Assembly (NCBI GenBank): GCA_003129525.1
Contig: CP029329.1
Coordinates: 186,001 to 250,000, forward strand
Origin: Clostridium beijerinckii
GTDB lineage: Bacteria; Bacillota; Clostridia; Clostridiales; Clostridiaceae
Length of the DNA stretch: 64,000 nucleotides
Direction of reading: 5' to 3'
The translations under genes were made by a program, and so were the position numbers. Shown in pieces: positions 34,409-42,720 of this stretch; position 1 is the stretch's first letter, and each line of letters begins with the position of its first letter. The notes under the pieces are model-generated. The model made no database searches. It saw nothing but the letters and a program-made list of their open reading frames with translations, and was not told where the DNA came from.

Positions 34409-34681
34409 ATGGTTAGATATTCAATAATAGTAGATGGTAAAGTACAAGGCGTTGGCTTTCGATATTTTACTCAAATTGCAGCTCATCCATTAAATTTAAC
34501 TGGTTGGTGTGAAAACCTTATGGATGGTAAAGTAAAAATTGAAATTCAAGGATCAGAAGAAGACATTCATTCATTTATCTCTAAAATAAAAGAAGGAAAT
34601 AATTTTTGTAGAGTTGATGATATAGATTTAATTAGTATTCCTCTAATAAATTGTGAAAAAAAATATAAAATTAAATATTAG
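34409..34681 (+). CDS. acyP: Acylphosphatase
   Basis: The 90-aa enzyme hydrolyses acyl phosphates. The catalytic Arg lies in GKVQGVGFRYFTQ (~10-22) and the Asn in LTGWCENLMDGKVKIEIQG (~32-50). The ATG at 34409 follows GGAGGATAATA. Upstream in-frame codons exist but lack a ribosome site and extend beyond the family start. Confidence 0.95.
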   Translation: MVRYSIIVDGKVQGVGFRYFTQIAAHPLNLTGWCENLMDGKVKIEIQGSEEDIHSFISKIKEGNNFCRVDDIDLISIPLINCEKKYKIKY

Positions 34682-34717
34682 CTTAGGTATATGAAAGAAA
34701 TATTTATAATAAAAAAT

Positions 34718-34756
34718 AAAAACACAAATCTTCATTAGATTTGTGTTTAAAAAGTT
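34718..34756 (+). terminator. Terminator after acylphosphatase gene
   Basis: Stem AAACACAAATCT / AGATTTGTGTTT with loop TCATT. Confidence 0.85.
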
Positions 34757-34799
34757 TTTAGTTGCACTTTAAAGTTCTTGATTTCGCTTAGCGCTTTTT

Positions 34800-35531
34800 T
34801 TATATGTGCAAATCTTCTAATCTTCCTTTTTTCTTTAATTTTAATAACAATTCATTTGGATCTTTATTTATTATAAGCTCTTCTGGAAAATCTATTGATT
34901 CAAGCATATTAACAGCTTCTGTAAATTCTCCTATTCGAGTACAAAAATGTGCATCACTATTTATTATTAATTTAGCACCATATTTCTTACACAATAATGC
35001 TATTTCTTTGCAATTACTATGACTTCCAATTCTAGATGTAGTAAATGAACTATTATTAATTTCTATTAAAACATCATTTTCTAAAGCACATTTTATTACC
35101 TCTTCAAAATTAACTGGAACTCCTGGGTTTCCAAGATGACCTATTATATCAATCTTTCCATTTTTAATTGTATTTATAAAAGCTCTAGTGTTTTCTTCAA
35201 TATTTCCCACCTTATATACTTCGTCATGTATACTTCCAATTACAATATCCAATTTGTCTAATGTAATATCATCCATATCTAAGTTTCCATCGTAATCAAT
35301 TATGTTAGCTTCTGTTCCATAAAGCATAGTTACTCCATAAAGCTCTCGTGGTAATACCTTATAATTGTTGAAATACCAAATATGTGGAGAATGCGGCATA
35401 CTAATTCCATGTTCTGTAGTTCCAAGTACTTTTATTCCCTTTTCAGAAGCAGCTTTTGCATTTTCCATTAATGTTGAATAAGCATGCCCACTAGCTATAG
35501 TGTGAGTATGTACATCTAATTCATATTTCAT
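34800..35531 (-). CDS. PHP-domain phosphatase/hydrolase (YcdX-like)
   Basis: The 243-aa protein has the PHP metal-binding motifs: DVHTHTIASGHAYST (~6-20), TTEHGISMPHSPH (~38-50), GTEANI, GSIHDEVY, IIGHLGNPG, and SDAHF near the C-terminus. YcdX-type PHP proteins are trinuclear-metal phosphatases linked in E. coli to swarming; the substrate here is unknown. A hairpin near 35563-35596 lies in its upstream region. Confidence 0.92.
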   Translation of the reverse strand: MKYELDVHTHTIASGHAYSTLMENAKAASEKGIKVLGTTEHGISMPHSPHIWYFNNYKVLPRELYGVTMLYGTEANIIDYDGNLDMDDITLDKLDIVIGSIHDEVYKVGNIEENTRAFINTIKNGKIDIIGHLGNPGVPVNFEEVIKCALENDVLIEINNSSFTTSRIGSHSNCKEIALLCKKYGAKLIINSDAHFCTRIGEFTEAVNMLESIDFPEELIINKDPNELLLKLKKKGRLEDLHI

Positions 35532-35977
35532 TAAATCACCCTTTTTTATTTATTTCTTAAACTTCAAATTTAACCTCTGTTAAATTTAAAGTTTTGTCAT
35601 ACAATTAATGAGATTAAAAATATGTTTACTATTCATTAATTATAGTTTCTTTAATTATTATATTATCATACTTGCTCTAACTATTAAACTGTGTCAAAAC
35701 AATGTAACCATTTACCTATTATATTAATTTTAACTTTTTTTATTAATTGGATTATTATTAGTTTTTAATTTAGTAACTAATATCAGATTTCTTTTATGGT
35801 CATAATCAATAGAGATAGTTATAAAAAGTTCTTTCCATATAAGCTTCTGATTTCTTATTAAGTTAAATCATAATGTAAAGAAATTAATACTTCATTTGAT
35901 ATAATAAGCCTTAATAGTTTTATTCGCAAGTTGATTCCCCTACTTTAAATAGGTTATAATAATATGGTATTTATTTA

Positions 35978-36056
35978 GGTTGAGGCACGTTCAAAAAATA
36001 GTTTGCCAATATGATTTGTATATTGGAATTGTTATTTTATATCATGTTCCTTATTA
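35978..36056. repeat. Palindromic element, family C
   Basis: GAGGCACGTTCAAAAAATAG, a CCAATAT...ATATTGG stem, then TTATTTTATATCATGTTCC. The ends pair imperfectly. The rest of 35532-36188 is AT-rich, with an AACTT..AAGTT hairpin at 35563-35596 and no evident gene. Confidence 0.6.
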
Positions 36057-36090
36057 AAAATAAATCAGTTTTAGACTAAATAAAAAATGA

Positions 36091-36188
36091 AAAGGAGGAG
36101 TTACTATTCACTTTAAATATAGTATAAACTTATATTTAAAATGAGACTTACTATTATTTATTCTTATTTTGAATAGTACAAAAAATAT
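36091..36188 (+). promoter_or_regulatory. Structured leader: distant Shine-Dalgarno sequence before the HAD gene
   Basis: A perfect AAAGGAGGAG (36091-36100) is followed not by a start codon but by TACTATTC (36102-36109), a nested TTTAAATATA/TTATATTTAAA hairpin, and GAATAGTA (36171-36178), which pairs with TACTATTC. The ATG comes 10 nt later with no ribosome site of its own. Folding would bring the two together; insertion of a small palindrome is the alternative. Confidence 0.55.
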
Positions 36189-36962
36189 ATGATTAAATTA
36201 ATTGCAACAGATATGGATGGAACTTTATTAGATGAAAATGGATACTTACCAGAAGGGTTTACTGACGTTTTAGATCGTTTAAGAGCAAATGGTATTAAGT
36301 TAGTTATTGCTAGTGGTAGACCTTATTACACATTACAAACCAACTTTGGGCCTATGGGAAGATATTTATCTTATATATGCGAAAATGGTGCTTTAGTTGT
36401 TGATAACAATGAGATAATATATAAAAATATTATTGCTAATGATATGGTTCAAAATATAATTACTGAAGTAAAAAAAGTTAAGTCCAATGCTTTAGTTTTA
36501 TGTTCACCTAATTGTGCATATGCTGAAAATTATTCTGAAGAACAGTTAACTGAAATCAAGAAATATTATACTACTTTAAAGATTGTAGATGATCTAAGTA
36601 ACGTTAACGATGATATAATTAAAATTACCATTTGTAACTTAGAAGGTGCTGATAATACTTTAGATGGTAAATTTAAAGATCATCTTAACATAGTCTCTAC
36701 TGCATCAATATGGATTGATATTATGAATAATGGTGTAAATAAAGGAATCGCTCTAAAAAACTTAATGGATACTGATAATATTTCAAAAGAAGAGACTATG
36801 GTTCTTGGAGACTATTATAATGATATAGAAATGCTAGAGCAAGCTGAATACAGTTTTGTAATGGAAAATGCTCCAGACGACATGAAACAATATGGGAAAT
36901 ACATAGCTGCAAGTAATGTAGAACATGGAGTTTTAAGAGCTATACTTGAATATGCTCTTTAA
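36189..36962 (+). CDS. Cof-type HAD phosphatase
   Basis: The 257-aa HAD IIB hydrolase has motif I DMDGTLLDENG (~8-18), motif II VIASGRPYYTL (~38-48), motif III lysine in NNGVNKGIALKNLM (~180) and motif IV LGDYYNDIEML (~208-218). Members dephosphorylate sugar phosphates or flavin/PLP-type metabolites. The start ATG lacks a nearby Shine-Dalgarno sequence. The protein already begins at the family's normal N-terminus (MIKLIATDMDG). Confidence 0.92.
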   Translation: MIKLIATDMDGTLLDENGYLPEGFTDVLDRLRANGIKLVIASGRPYYTLQTNFGPMGRYLSYICENGALVVDNNEIIYKNIIANDMVQNIITEVKKVKSNALVLCSPNCAYAENYSEEQLTEIKKYYTTLKIVDDLSNVNDDIIKITICNLEGADNTLDGKFKDHLNIVSTASIWIDIMNNGVNKGIALKNLMDTDNISKEETMVLGDYYNDIEMLEQAEYSFVMENAPDDMKQYGKYIAASNVEHGVLRAILEYAL

Positions 36963-36982
36963 AACAATCTCATATTCTATGG

Positions 36983-37288
36983 GTATTGCGCAACATAGAT
37001 ACCAAAAGTGGACGTTAAGGGGTTAATTCTATAAATTACCGAAATGAAGGTCATGCATTTGTTCGGGTTACTGAGGATTTAGCTGTGAATTTCTAACAGT
37101 AGGAGTTGTACCCATTTCTACATGCTCCCAATATACATTGGGACAAGTAAAAATGGAACAACTTCTACTGAAGAAATATCTACAGCTAAATCCTCTGATG
37201 TAACGCCTCCACAAAAGCATGACCTTCATTTCTGGTACATAATAAATTAAATATAAGTATAACTTTAGAGACGGTATCTATGGGCAAT
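36983..37288. repeat. Large palindromic element A (MITE-like)
   Basis: Outer inverted repeat TATTGCGCAACATAGATACC / GGTATCTATGGGCAAT encloses a ~200-bp palindrome (37037-37239). The arms carry GAAATGAAGGTCATGC, AGGATTTAGCTGT, TTTCT...AGTAG.AGTTGT and ATTT.TAC, repeated inversely. No ORF. Fragments occur at 21.7 and 57.85 kb. Confidence 0.85.
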
Positions 37289-37507
37289 TTCTCATTAAGA
37301 TATGCCTATAGAATATTTTTCAATTCTCGCTCCATATATATTCTCTTTCTTTATTTTCCTATTACTTCAAGTATTTCACTCATTCAATGCCTAAAGAAGT
37401 CGTATTGCTATCACTTTAAGTATTATATATTAAACTACTTTTCTTAATATTAGAATATACCTAAAAATCACGGTTATAGAATACTTTATTATATGCATTG
37501 TCAACCT

Positions 37508-37817
37508 CAGAAATATAAAAATACTTGCACGAATAAGGCTTAATTTAAAATTACACTAAACAAAGAAATCAGAGTTATGCTTTGCGCAACGTTGCATCAG
37601 AGAATTTTCTGGGTATATTTCTTCATTAGAAGTTGTTCCAAAGATGCTTGTTCAAAGCTGCGGCTTTGAGGCTAGCACTTTGGGCACAACTTCTAATGTT
37701 AGAAATATCCAGAAAATTCTCAGCAACTGGAGCAAACGCATAACTCTGATTTCGGTTGTTAAGCCGTAAATTTAAATTATCCTCACACTGCAAGTATTTT
37801 TATATTTCGTCTGATTC
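37508..37817. repeat. Large palindromic element B (MITE-like)
   Basis: About 300 bp, palindromic almost throughout. Arms: ATATAAAAATACTTGCA, GAAATCAGAGTTATGC, AGAGAATTTTCTGG, ATATTTCT..CATTAGAAGTTGT, with apex AAAGCTGCGGCTTTG. It shares the TTTCTTCA(T/G)TAGAAGTTGTTCC segment with element A. Together A and B fill the 882-bp gap between the HAD gene and tspO; no coding sequence was seen there. Confidence 0.88.
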
Positions 37818-37844
37818 GCAATCCCCGTAATTGTGGGATATTCT

Positions 37845-38348
37845 TTACATTTCATTTAGCATCCAGATAAAGAAGTTTAAGACTCCAGCATATATAAGCC
37901 AAATTAAATATGGAACGAGTAATAATGCTACTTTCTTTCCAGCCTTTTTGTAAAATCTTTTTATTGTTAATATCACAAATAAAATCAACAATACAAGCTC
38001 TAAAAATGCCAATCCGTATAGCTTAAATCCAAAGAAAATGAATGTCCATAAGAAATTTAGCAATAATTGTATAGCATAAACAAATAATGCTGAGCTCACA
38101 TCAATATTATCATATTTTAGTACGTATACCTTATATGAAGCTATTCCCATAAGTATATAAAGTATTGTCCAAACAATTGGAAATACTATTGATGGCGGAG
38201 CAAAAATAGGTTTAACTAAATCTCCATATATTAAATTCATATTAGGAATAAGTAATGATGTAATTCCACCTAATAAAAGTGGAATTCCTATTGATATAAT
38301 TAATGCCATAAATCTAATTTTCTTCTTTTCTCTTGATTTATTTATCAT
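37845..38348 (-). CDS. tspO: TspO/MBR family protein
   Basis: The 167-aa protein has five membrane helices and the family residues: GGITSLLIPNMNLIYGDLVKPIFAPPSI (first loop), VFPIVWTILYILMGIASY, LLLNFLWTFIFFG and PYLIWLIYAGVLNFFIW. TspO proteins bind porphyrins/tetrapyrroles and affect their turnover. The first ~12 residues are basic. The start has GAGGTGGTAATAT. Confidence 0.95.
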   Translation of the reverse strand: MINKSREKKKIRFMALIISIGIPLLLGGITSLLIPNMNLIYGDLVKPIFAPPSIVFPIVWTILYILMGIASYKVYVLKYDNIDVSSALFVYAIQLLLNFLWTFIFFGFKLYGLAFLELVLLILFVILTIKRFYKKAGKKVALLLVPYLIWLIYAGVLNFFIWMLNEM

Positions 38349-38446
38349 ATATTACCACCTCAAGTTTTAAGTAATTTTTTAATTTCACATAACCACTATA
38401 ATATATGTGCGTCCACTTAAAACTATGTATACTTAATAATAAGTAA

Positions 38447-40465
38447 TTATTTCATAGAAATATATATATCCGAAAATTCTACATCTATCTTTTCTTCTAT
38501 TGGATTTGTCTCCCAATTTTGATGAATAACTTCACTGTTATATGGTTGTTTGGCCTTTGGCATAGTAATTATAAATTCATTTCCATTATTATTTGATACC
38601 AGTTTTATGTTTCCACCTTGAAGTTCAATCAAAGCTTTAGTTAAAAATAATCCAAGCCCACTTCCCTCTTTAAGCCTATTAAAAGCTTTATTCAATTTTG
38701 TAAACTTATCAAAAATATAAGGAATGGTTTTTTTATCTATTTTCAGTCCATCATTTGTAACTTTTATAATCACATTATTATCCCCGCAAGTACTTATACT
38801 AACATTTATATTCCCACCTATTTTACTATATTTAACAGAGTTTGAAAGTATGTTTAATATGATTCTTGTGATCATTTCTTTGTCACAGTTAACATAAATT
38901 TCTTCTTGATCTGCATCAAAAGTTAATGTATTTTCAATTAATTCTATGTATTTGTTAGAAGCAAGGGATACATTTTCCACAAGTTCAACTATATTATGTA
39001 TTCTTAACTCCGGTATTACATATCCTTCTGAAATTTTATTTGCATCTATAAAATTGTTAATTGTCCTAATAAGCCTTAAACAATTTTGTTTGATAATCTT
39101 TCTATTCTTATTAATAGAGTTTATCTTATTTTTGTTTGTATTTTCTTTTAAATAAATTTGATTAACTTGCAATGCGGAGAATATTATATTTATAGGTGTT
39201 TTTAACTCATGAGAAATGTTTGCAAAAAATTCTTTTTTAATTTCATCTTCTTCTAAATACTCTTCAAGAACTTTTCTTATCTTTTTATTCTCATTTATTT
39301 CACTCATATCATGAATATAAATGATTTCACTTTTTTCATCTATACAAGTTAAAAATATTTCAACTTCTAAATTTGTATGCTTAATTTTTGCAAAATGAAC
39401 ATAATTTCCAGCCTTCTTTATGTCTGATAGTGTAATATGAAAATACTTATTAATAAATTCATTCAAATCCATTCCTAAAATTTCCGCGTTTTCATCACCC
39501 AAAGTCTCTAATGCTCTTTTATTAATATATTGGAGCTTATTAAGATAAAATAAAAATACACCGCCATAAATAAAATCTATTAATTCATTGTTCTTATCTT
39601 GGCTTTTCCCTATCATTACATTAACCTCATTTAGTATTATGTTTCTCTTTTTCAAAATTGAATTAAGTTCCTTTTTTGTTTTTGTTGCTATTTCTATATT
39701 GTTATTAATTCTTTTCAATGACCTATCTAATACTTTACTTATTATATAATTGTAAAATTTATAAAAAGTAAAACCTTTTATAAATATTATAATTATAGCA
39801 AATTCATTATATCCAATAGTTAAGCATAATAATCCAACATAACAAAATAATATCGCAACTATATATAATATCACTTGTCTGAATTCACCAATAGAAAACT
39901 CTTTCCTATTTCTCAGCATATTTTCCGAAGCAGATATACCAGCCCCTACACTTATTATAATACTTATTACAACACTGCCTATAAAAAAAGATAACCTATA
40001 ATCACTAGAGAGAGTATAATTTACTTTAAACACAATAAACAATAGTATAAATAATATGAAATAAAAAATACACATTATTATACTTTTTAAAGTGCTATTT
40101 TTAAATTTAAAAATATTTCCTATTTCGCAGCACTCTAAAGTAGCTTGTATACTAAATAGAAAAACAAAATAAATTATTGGTTGATCTTCAAATAAAGATA
40201 TGATACCAATAATATTCAAAATAATTATCATAATTGGCACAAAATATTTAAATTCAAAACTTTTCATAAATGTCTTATCAACAAATTTAGTTCTTATTAT
40301 ATTTACATAAATAAAAACTACACTTATTGCCACTGTTATTATATTATTTAATAGAAAATAAATATTAAAATCTTTCTTAAGAACAGAATATATAATTAAT
40401 AATGTAGCCCCAATAATAATATTTTTTTTATTTTTTAAAAACAAGAGACTTTTATTATCATACAT
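38447..40465 (-). CDS. Membrane sensor histidine kinase (second of tandem pair)
   Basis: The 672-aa protein has seven to eight N-terminal membrane helices (~15-245), a coiled linker, a PAS-like domain (~305-385), HisKA with FFANISHELKTPINIIFSAL (His ~418) and HATPase with N box NILSNSVKYS and GSGLGLFLTKA. The usual G1 box DxGxG is replaced by NDGLKIDKKTI, so ATP binding may be altered. No response regulator is adjacent (orphan). It starts 3 nt after the upstream kinase's stop, with AAAAAAGGAGAGTAGAC, so the two are co-translated. Confidence 0.92.
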   Translation of the reverse strand: MYDNKSLLFLKNKKNIIIGATLLIIYSVLKKDFNIYFLLNNIITVAISVVFIYVNIIRTKFVDKTFMKSFEFKYFVPIMIIILNIIGIISLFEDQPIIYFVFLFSIQATLECCEIGNIFKFKNSTLKSIIMCIFYFILFILLFIVFKVNYTLSSDYRLSFFIGSVVISIIISVGAGISASENMLRNRKEFSIGEFRQVILYIVAILFCYVGLLCLTIGYNEFAIIIIFIKGFTFYKFYNYIISKVLDRSLKRINNNIEIATKTKKELNSILKKRNIILNEVNVMIGKSQDKNNELIDFIYGGVFLFYLNKLQYINKRALETLGDENAEILGMDLNEFINKYFHITLSDIKKAGNYVHFAKIKHTNLEVEIFLTCIDEKSEIIYIHDMSEINENKKIRKVLEEYLEEDEIKKEFFANISHELKTPINIIFSALQVNQIYLKENTNKNKINSINKNRKIIKQNCLRLIRTINNFIDANKISEGYVIPELRIHNIVELVENVSLASNKYIELIENTLTFDADQEEIYVNCDKEMITRIILNILSNSVKYSKIGGNINVSISTCGDNNVIIKVTNDGLKIDKKTIPYIFDKFTKLNKAFNRLKEGSGLGLFLTKALIELQGGNIKLVSNNNGNEFIITMPKAKQPYNSEVIHQNWETNPIEEKIDVEFSDIYISMK

Positions 40466-40467
40466 GT

Positions 40468-42381
40468 CTACTCTCCTTTTTTGAATTCCATACTTACAGT
40501 TGTTCCTATATCTTCATTTCTTTTTATTTCTATATTTCCACCTTGTAATTCGACTAACTGTTTAACTACAGAAAGCCCTATTCCAGTTCCACTTTTATGG
40601 CCAGTATTATAATTTTCACCAACTGAATATCTATTAAATGCTTTATCTATAAATTCTTTTTCAATTCCACTCCCACTATCTTTTACACATATATTAACAT
40701 TATCGTTATTATCAGATATTATTACATATATTTTACCACCACTAGGAGTAAATTTCACAGCATTTGAAACTAAATTTAAAATTATTCTAAACATAAATTC
40801 ATGATCTATGTGTAAATAACATTCTTCTGTATTAGTATCAAAAATCAAATCTACATTATTCCATTTCACATAATCAATTAATGACATTACATCATCTTCA
40901 ATAACTTCAACTATATTCTTATTTTCTAATCTTGGAACTAAAAAATGAGAATTTATTCTTGAATTATCTATTAAATTGTTAGTTAACTTAATCAATGAAA
41001 TACAATTTTGTTTGGATATATTATTATATTTCTTTAATACTTCTAAATCTTCCTTTTCAATATAGATTTTTTCAACTTGCATTGCTGAATAAATCACATT
41101 TATTGGCGTCTTTAAATCATGACTTATACTTGAAAGAAATTCTGTTCTAATATTCTCTTGAATCTTTCTATTTTCAACTTCTTTTCTTATTTCTTCGGTT
41201 TTTACTTTTGAGGTATTATCTTTAATTAATATTAATTTCTTTGTAGAATCTGAATAAGTGGATAACAATTTAGCTTCTACAAACTTTTTTTTATCTCCTA
41301 CATGAAAAATTGCATTATAATCTTTATTTTGTAAATTGGTTGGAATAAATTCCATATATTTATTTACCTTTTCATTTATTATGTCTCTTATTTTAGAAAT
41401 ACCAGCAAATTTCAAAAATTGTTTATTTACGAATAAAATTCTATCATTATCAGCATTTAAAATTATAATTGGATGGGGCATAAATCTAAAAAATGTTGAG
41501 TATAGATATTCCTTGCTTTTTAATATATTTATTGATTGTTCTAATTGTCTATTTCTGACTACTATTTTATCATTTAATTTATCTAATTCTTTATTTTTTT
41601 TATTTAATGAGTTAGATAACGTTTTATATGGCTCTTTTATGAGTTTTATAGTAATAACATTCCAAGCTATTGTGAAGTTTATTAGATGTATAATTTCAAT
41701 TAATATATTACTTATGTCTTTATTATCATTATAAAATCCATATATATTAGTCATTAATATTATTATCGTAGAACTTATATAAATGTTTAAAATATTCCAT
41801 CCTTTTATTTTTGAATTCACTGATTTTTTCATATTCAAAATTATCTTTACAAATAACGTTGCTTCAATAATGAAACATATTATCTTTATAAAATTATTAA
41901 TCATATTCGAATAATAAATCAACCCTAAGCTTGCAATAATTAAAATAAGTATACTATAGTATCCTTTATTTAATTCTTTGTTTTTACTATAATACTCACT
42001 TAGCGCATAACTAGCGAAAGTTTCTATTAATAAAAAACTTTCTTTACTAAAATCTATGTACATTATAAATTGATTTAAAGCATCTTTTTCATTAATGCTT
42101 ATTATAAATACACTAGTTGATATAAAAATAATTAATAAAAAAAATATAACAATACTTTTTGAAACATATTGATTATATAGTTTTTTTATCTGATCTATTA
42201 ATATAAATAAAACTATACTTAGTATTATGTAATAAATTCTAAAAATCAGAGGTATCTTTATCTTTTGATTATAGAATATAAAATTTAATATACAGTATGC
42301 AAGTATACTAGTTATACAAATACATATAGCCGTATATTTATTTACAAAAAAACTAGCTGGTACTTTTCTATTTTCTTTCAT
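40468..42381 (-). CDS. Membrane sensor histidine kinase (first of tandem pair)
   Basis: The 637-aa paralogue of the next kinase has the same layout: about eight membrane helices (~12-240), coiled coil (LSNSLNKKNKELDKLNDK), PAS domain (~295-375), and HisKA with FLSSISHDLKTPINVIYSAM (His ~417). The HATPase is complete: NLVSNAVKFTPSGG, KDSGSGIEKEF and GTGIGLSVVKQL. It is fully canonical, unlike its partner. The signal is unknown. The start follows AGGGGGAAAA. The pair resembles a duplication, perhaps acting as heterodimers. Confidence 0.93.
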   Translation of the reverse strand: MKENRKVPASFFVNKYTAICICITSILAYCILNFIFYNQKIKIPLIFRIYYIILSIVLFILIDQIKKLYNQYVSKSIVIFFLLIIFISTSVFIISINEKDALNQFIMYIDFSKESFLLIETFASYALSEYYSKNKELNKGYYSILILIIASLGLIYYSNMINNFIKIICFIIEATLFVKIILNMKKSVNSKIKGWNILNIYISSTIIILMTNIYGFYNDNKDISNILIEIIHLINFTIAWNVITIKLIKEPYKTLSNSLNKKNKELDKLNDKIVVRNRQLEQSINILKSKEYLYSTFFRFMPHPIIILNADNDRILFVNKQFLKFAGISKIRDIINEKVNKYMEFIPTNLQNKDYNAIFHVGDKKKFVEAKLLSTYSDSTKKLILIKDNTSKVKTEEIRKEVENRKIQENIRTEFLSSISHDLKTPINVIYSAMQVEKIYIEKEDLEVLKKYNNISKQNCISLIKLTNNLIDNSRINSHFLVPRLENKNIVEVIEDDVMSLIDYVKWNNVDLIFDTNTEECYLHIDHEFMFRIILNLVSNAVKFTPSGGKIYVIISDNNDNVNICVKDSGSGIEKEFIDKAFNRYSVGENYNTGHKSGTGIGLSVVKQLVELQGGNIEIKRNEDIGTTVSMEFKKGE

Positions 42382-42505
42382 TTTTCCCCCTGTCCTATGA
42401 AAATCATATAAAAATTACAATTTTAATATACCATTTATTCTTATATATTACTTTATTCCACTTAAAATGTATATATTTATAATTTAATTTTCACGCATAT
42501 GACAT

Positions 42506-42697
42506 AAAGTGAAAAATGATTCAGCTGGTGTTTGATTCCCAACTGAACCTTAGATTTTGTTACTTGAACTTAGCTAACACCTTAAGATTGTTAGCCTCAT
42601 TTAAAAATGATTTAGTGTGAATCACTTGCTCCTCTGACGTTAGGAAGATAAGATTCATATAAGTAGGAGTGTTACGGATGCTAGCTATCGAATAAAT
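42506..42697 (+). repeat. Structured dispersed element, copy 4
   Basis: It begins AAAGTGAAAAATGATTCAGC, keeps the GATTCAGCTGG / CCAACTGAACC hairpin and the TTAGTGTGAATCACTTGCTC insert found in copy 3, and ends GGAGTGTTACGGATGCTAGC then TATCGAATAAA. The 5' arm of the long hairpin is missing. It occupies most of the 339-bp gap 42382-42720. Confidence 0.8.
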
Positions 42698-42720
42698 TGA
42701 ATTTACCTTATTAAAATATT

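Noticed and set aside
36983-37817. CRISPR array
   Set aside because: Repeats are inverted, not direct with regular spacers, and no cas genes occur in the window.
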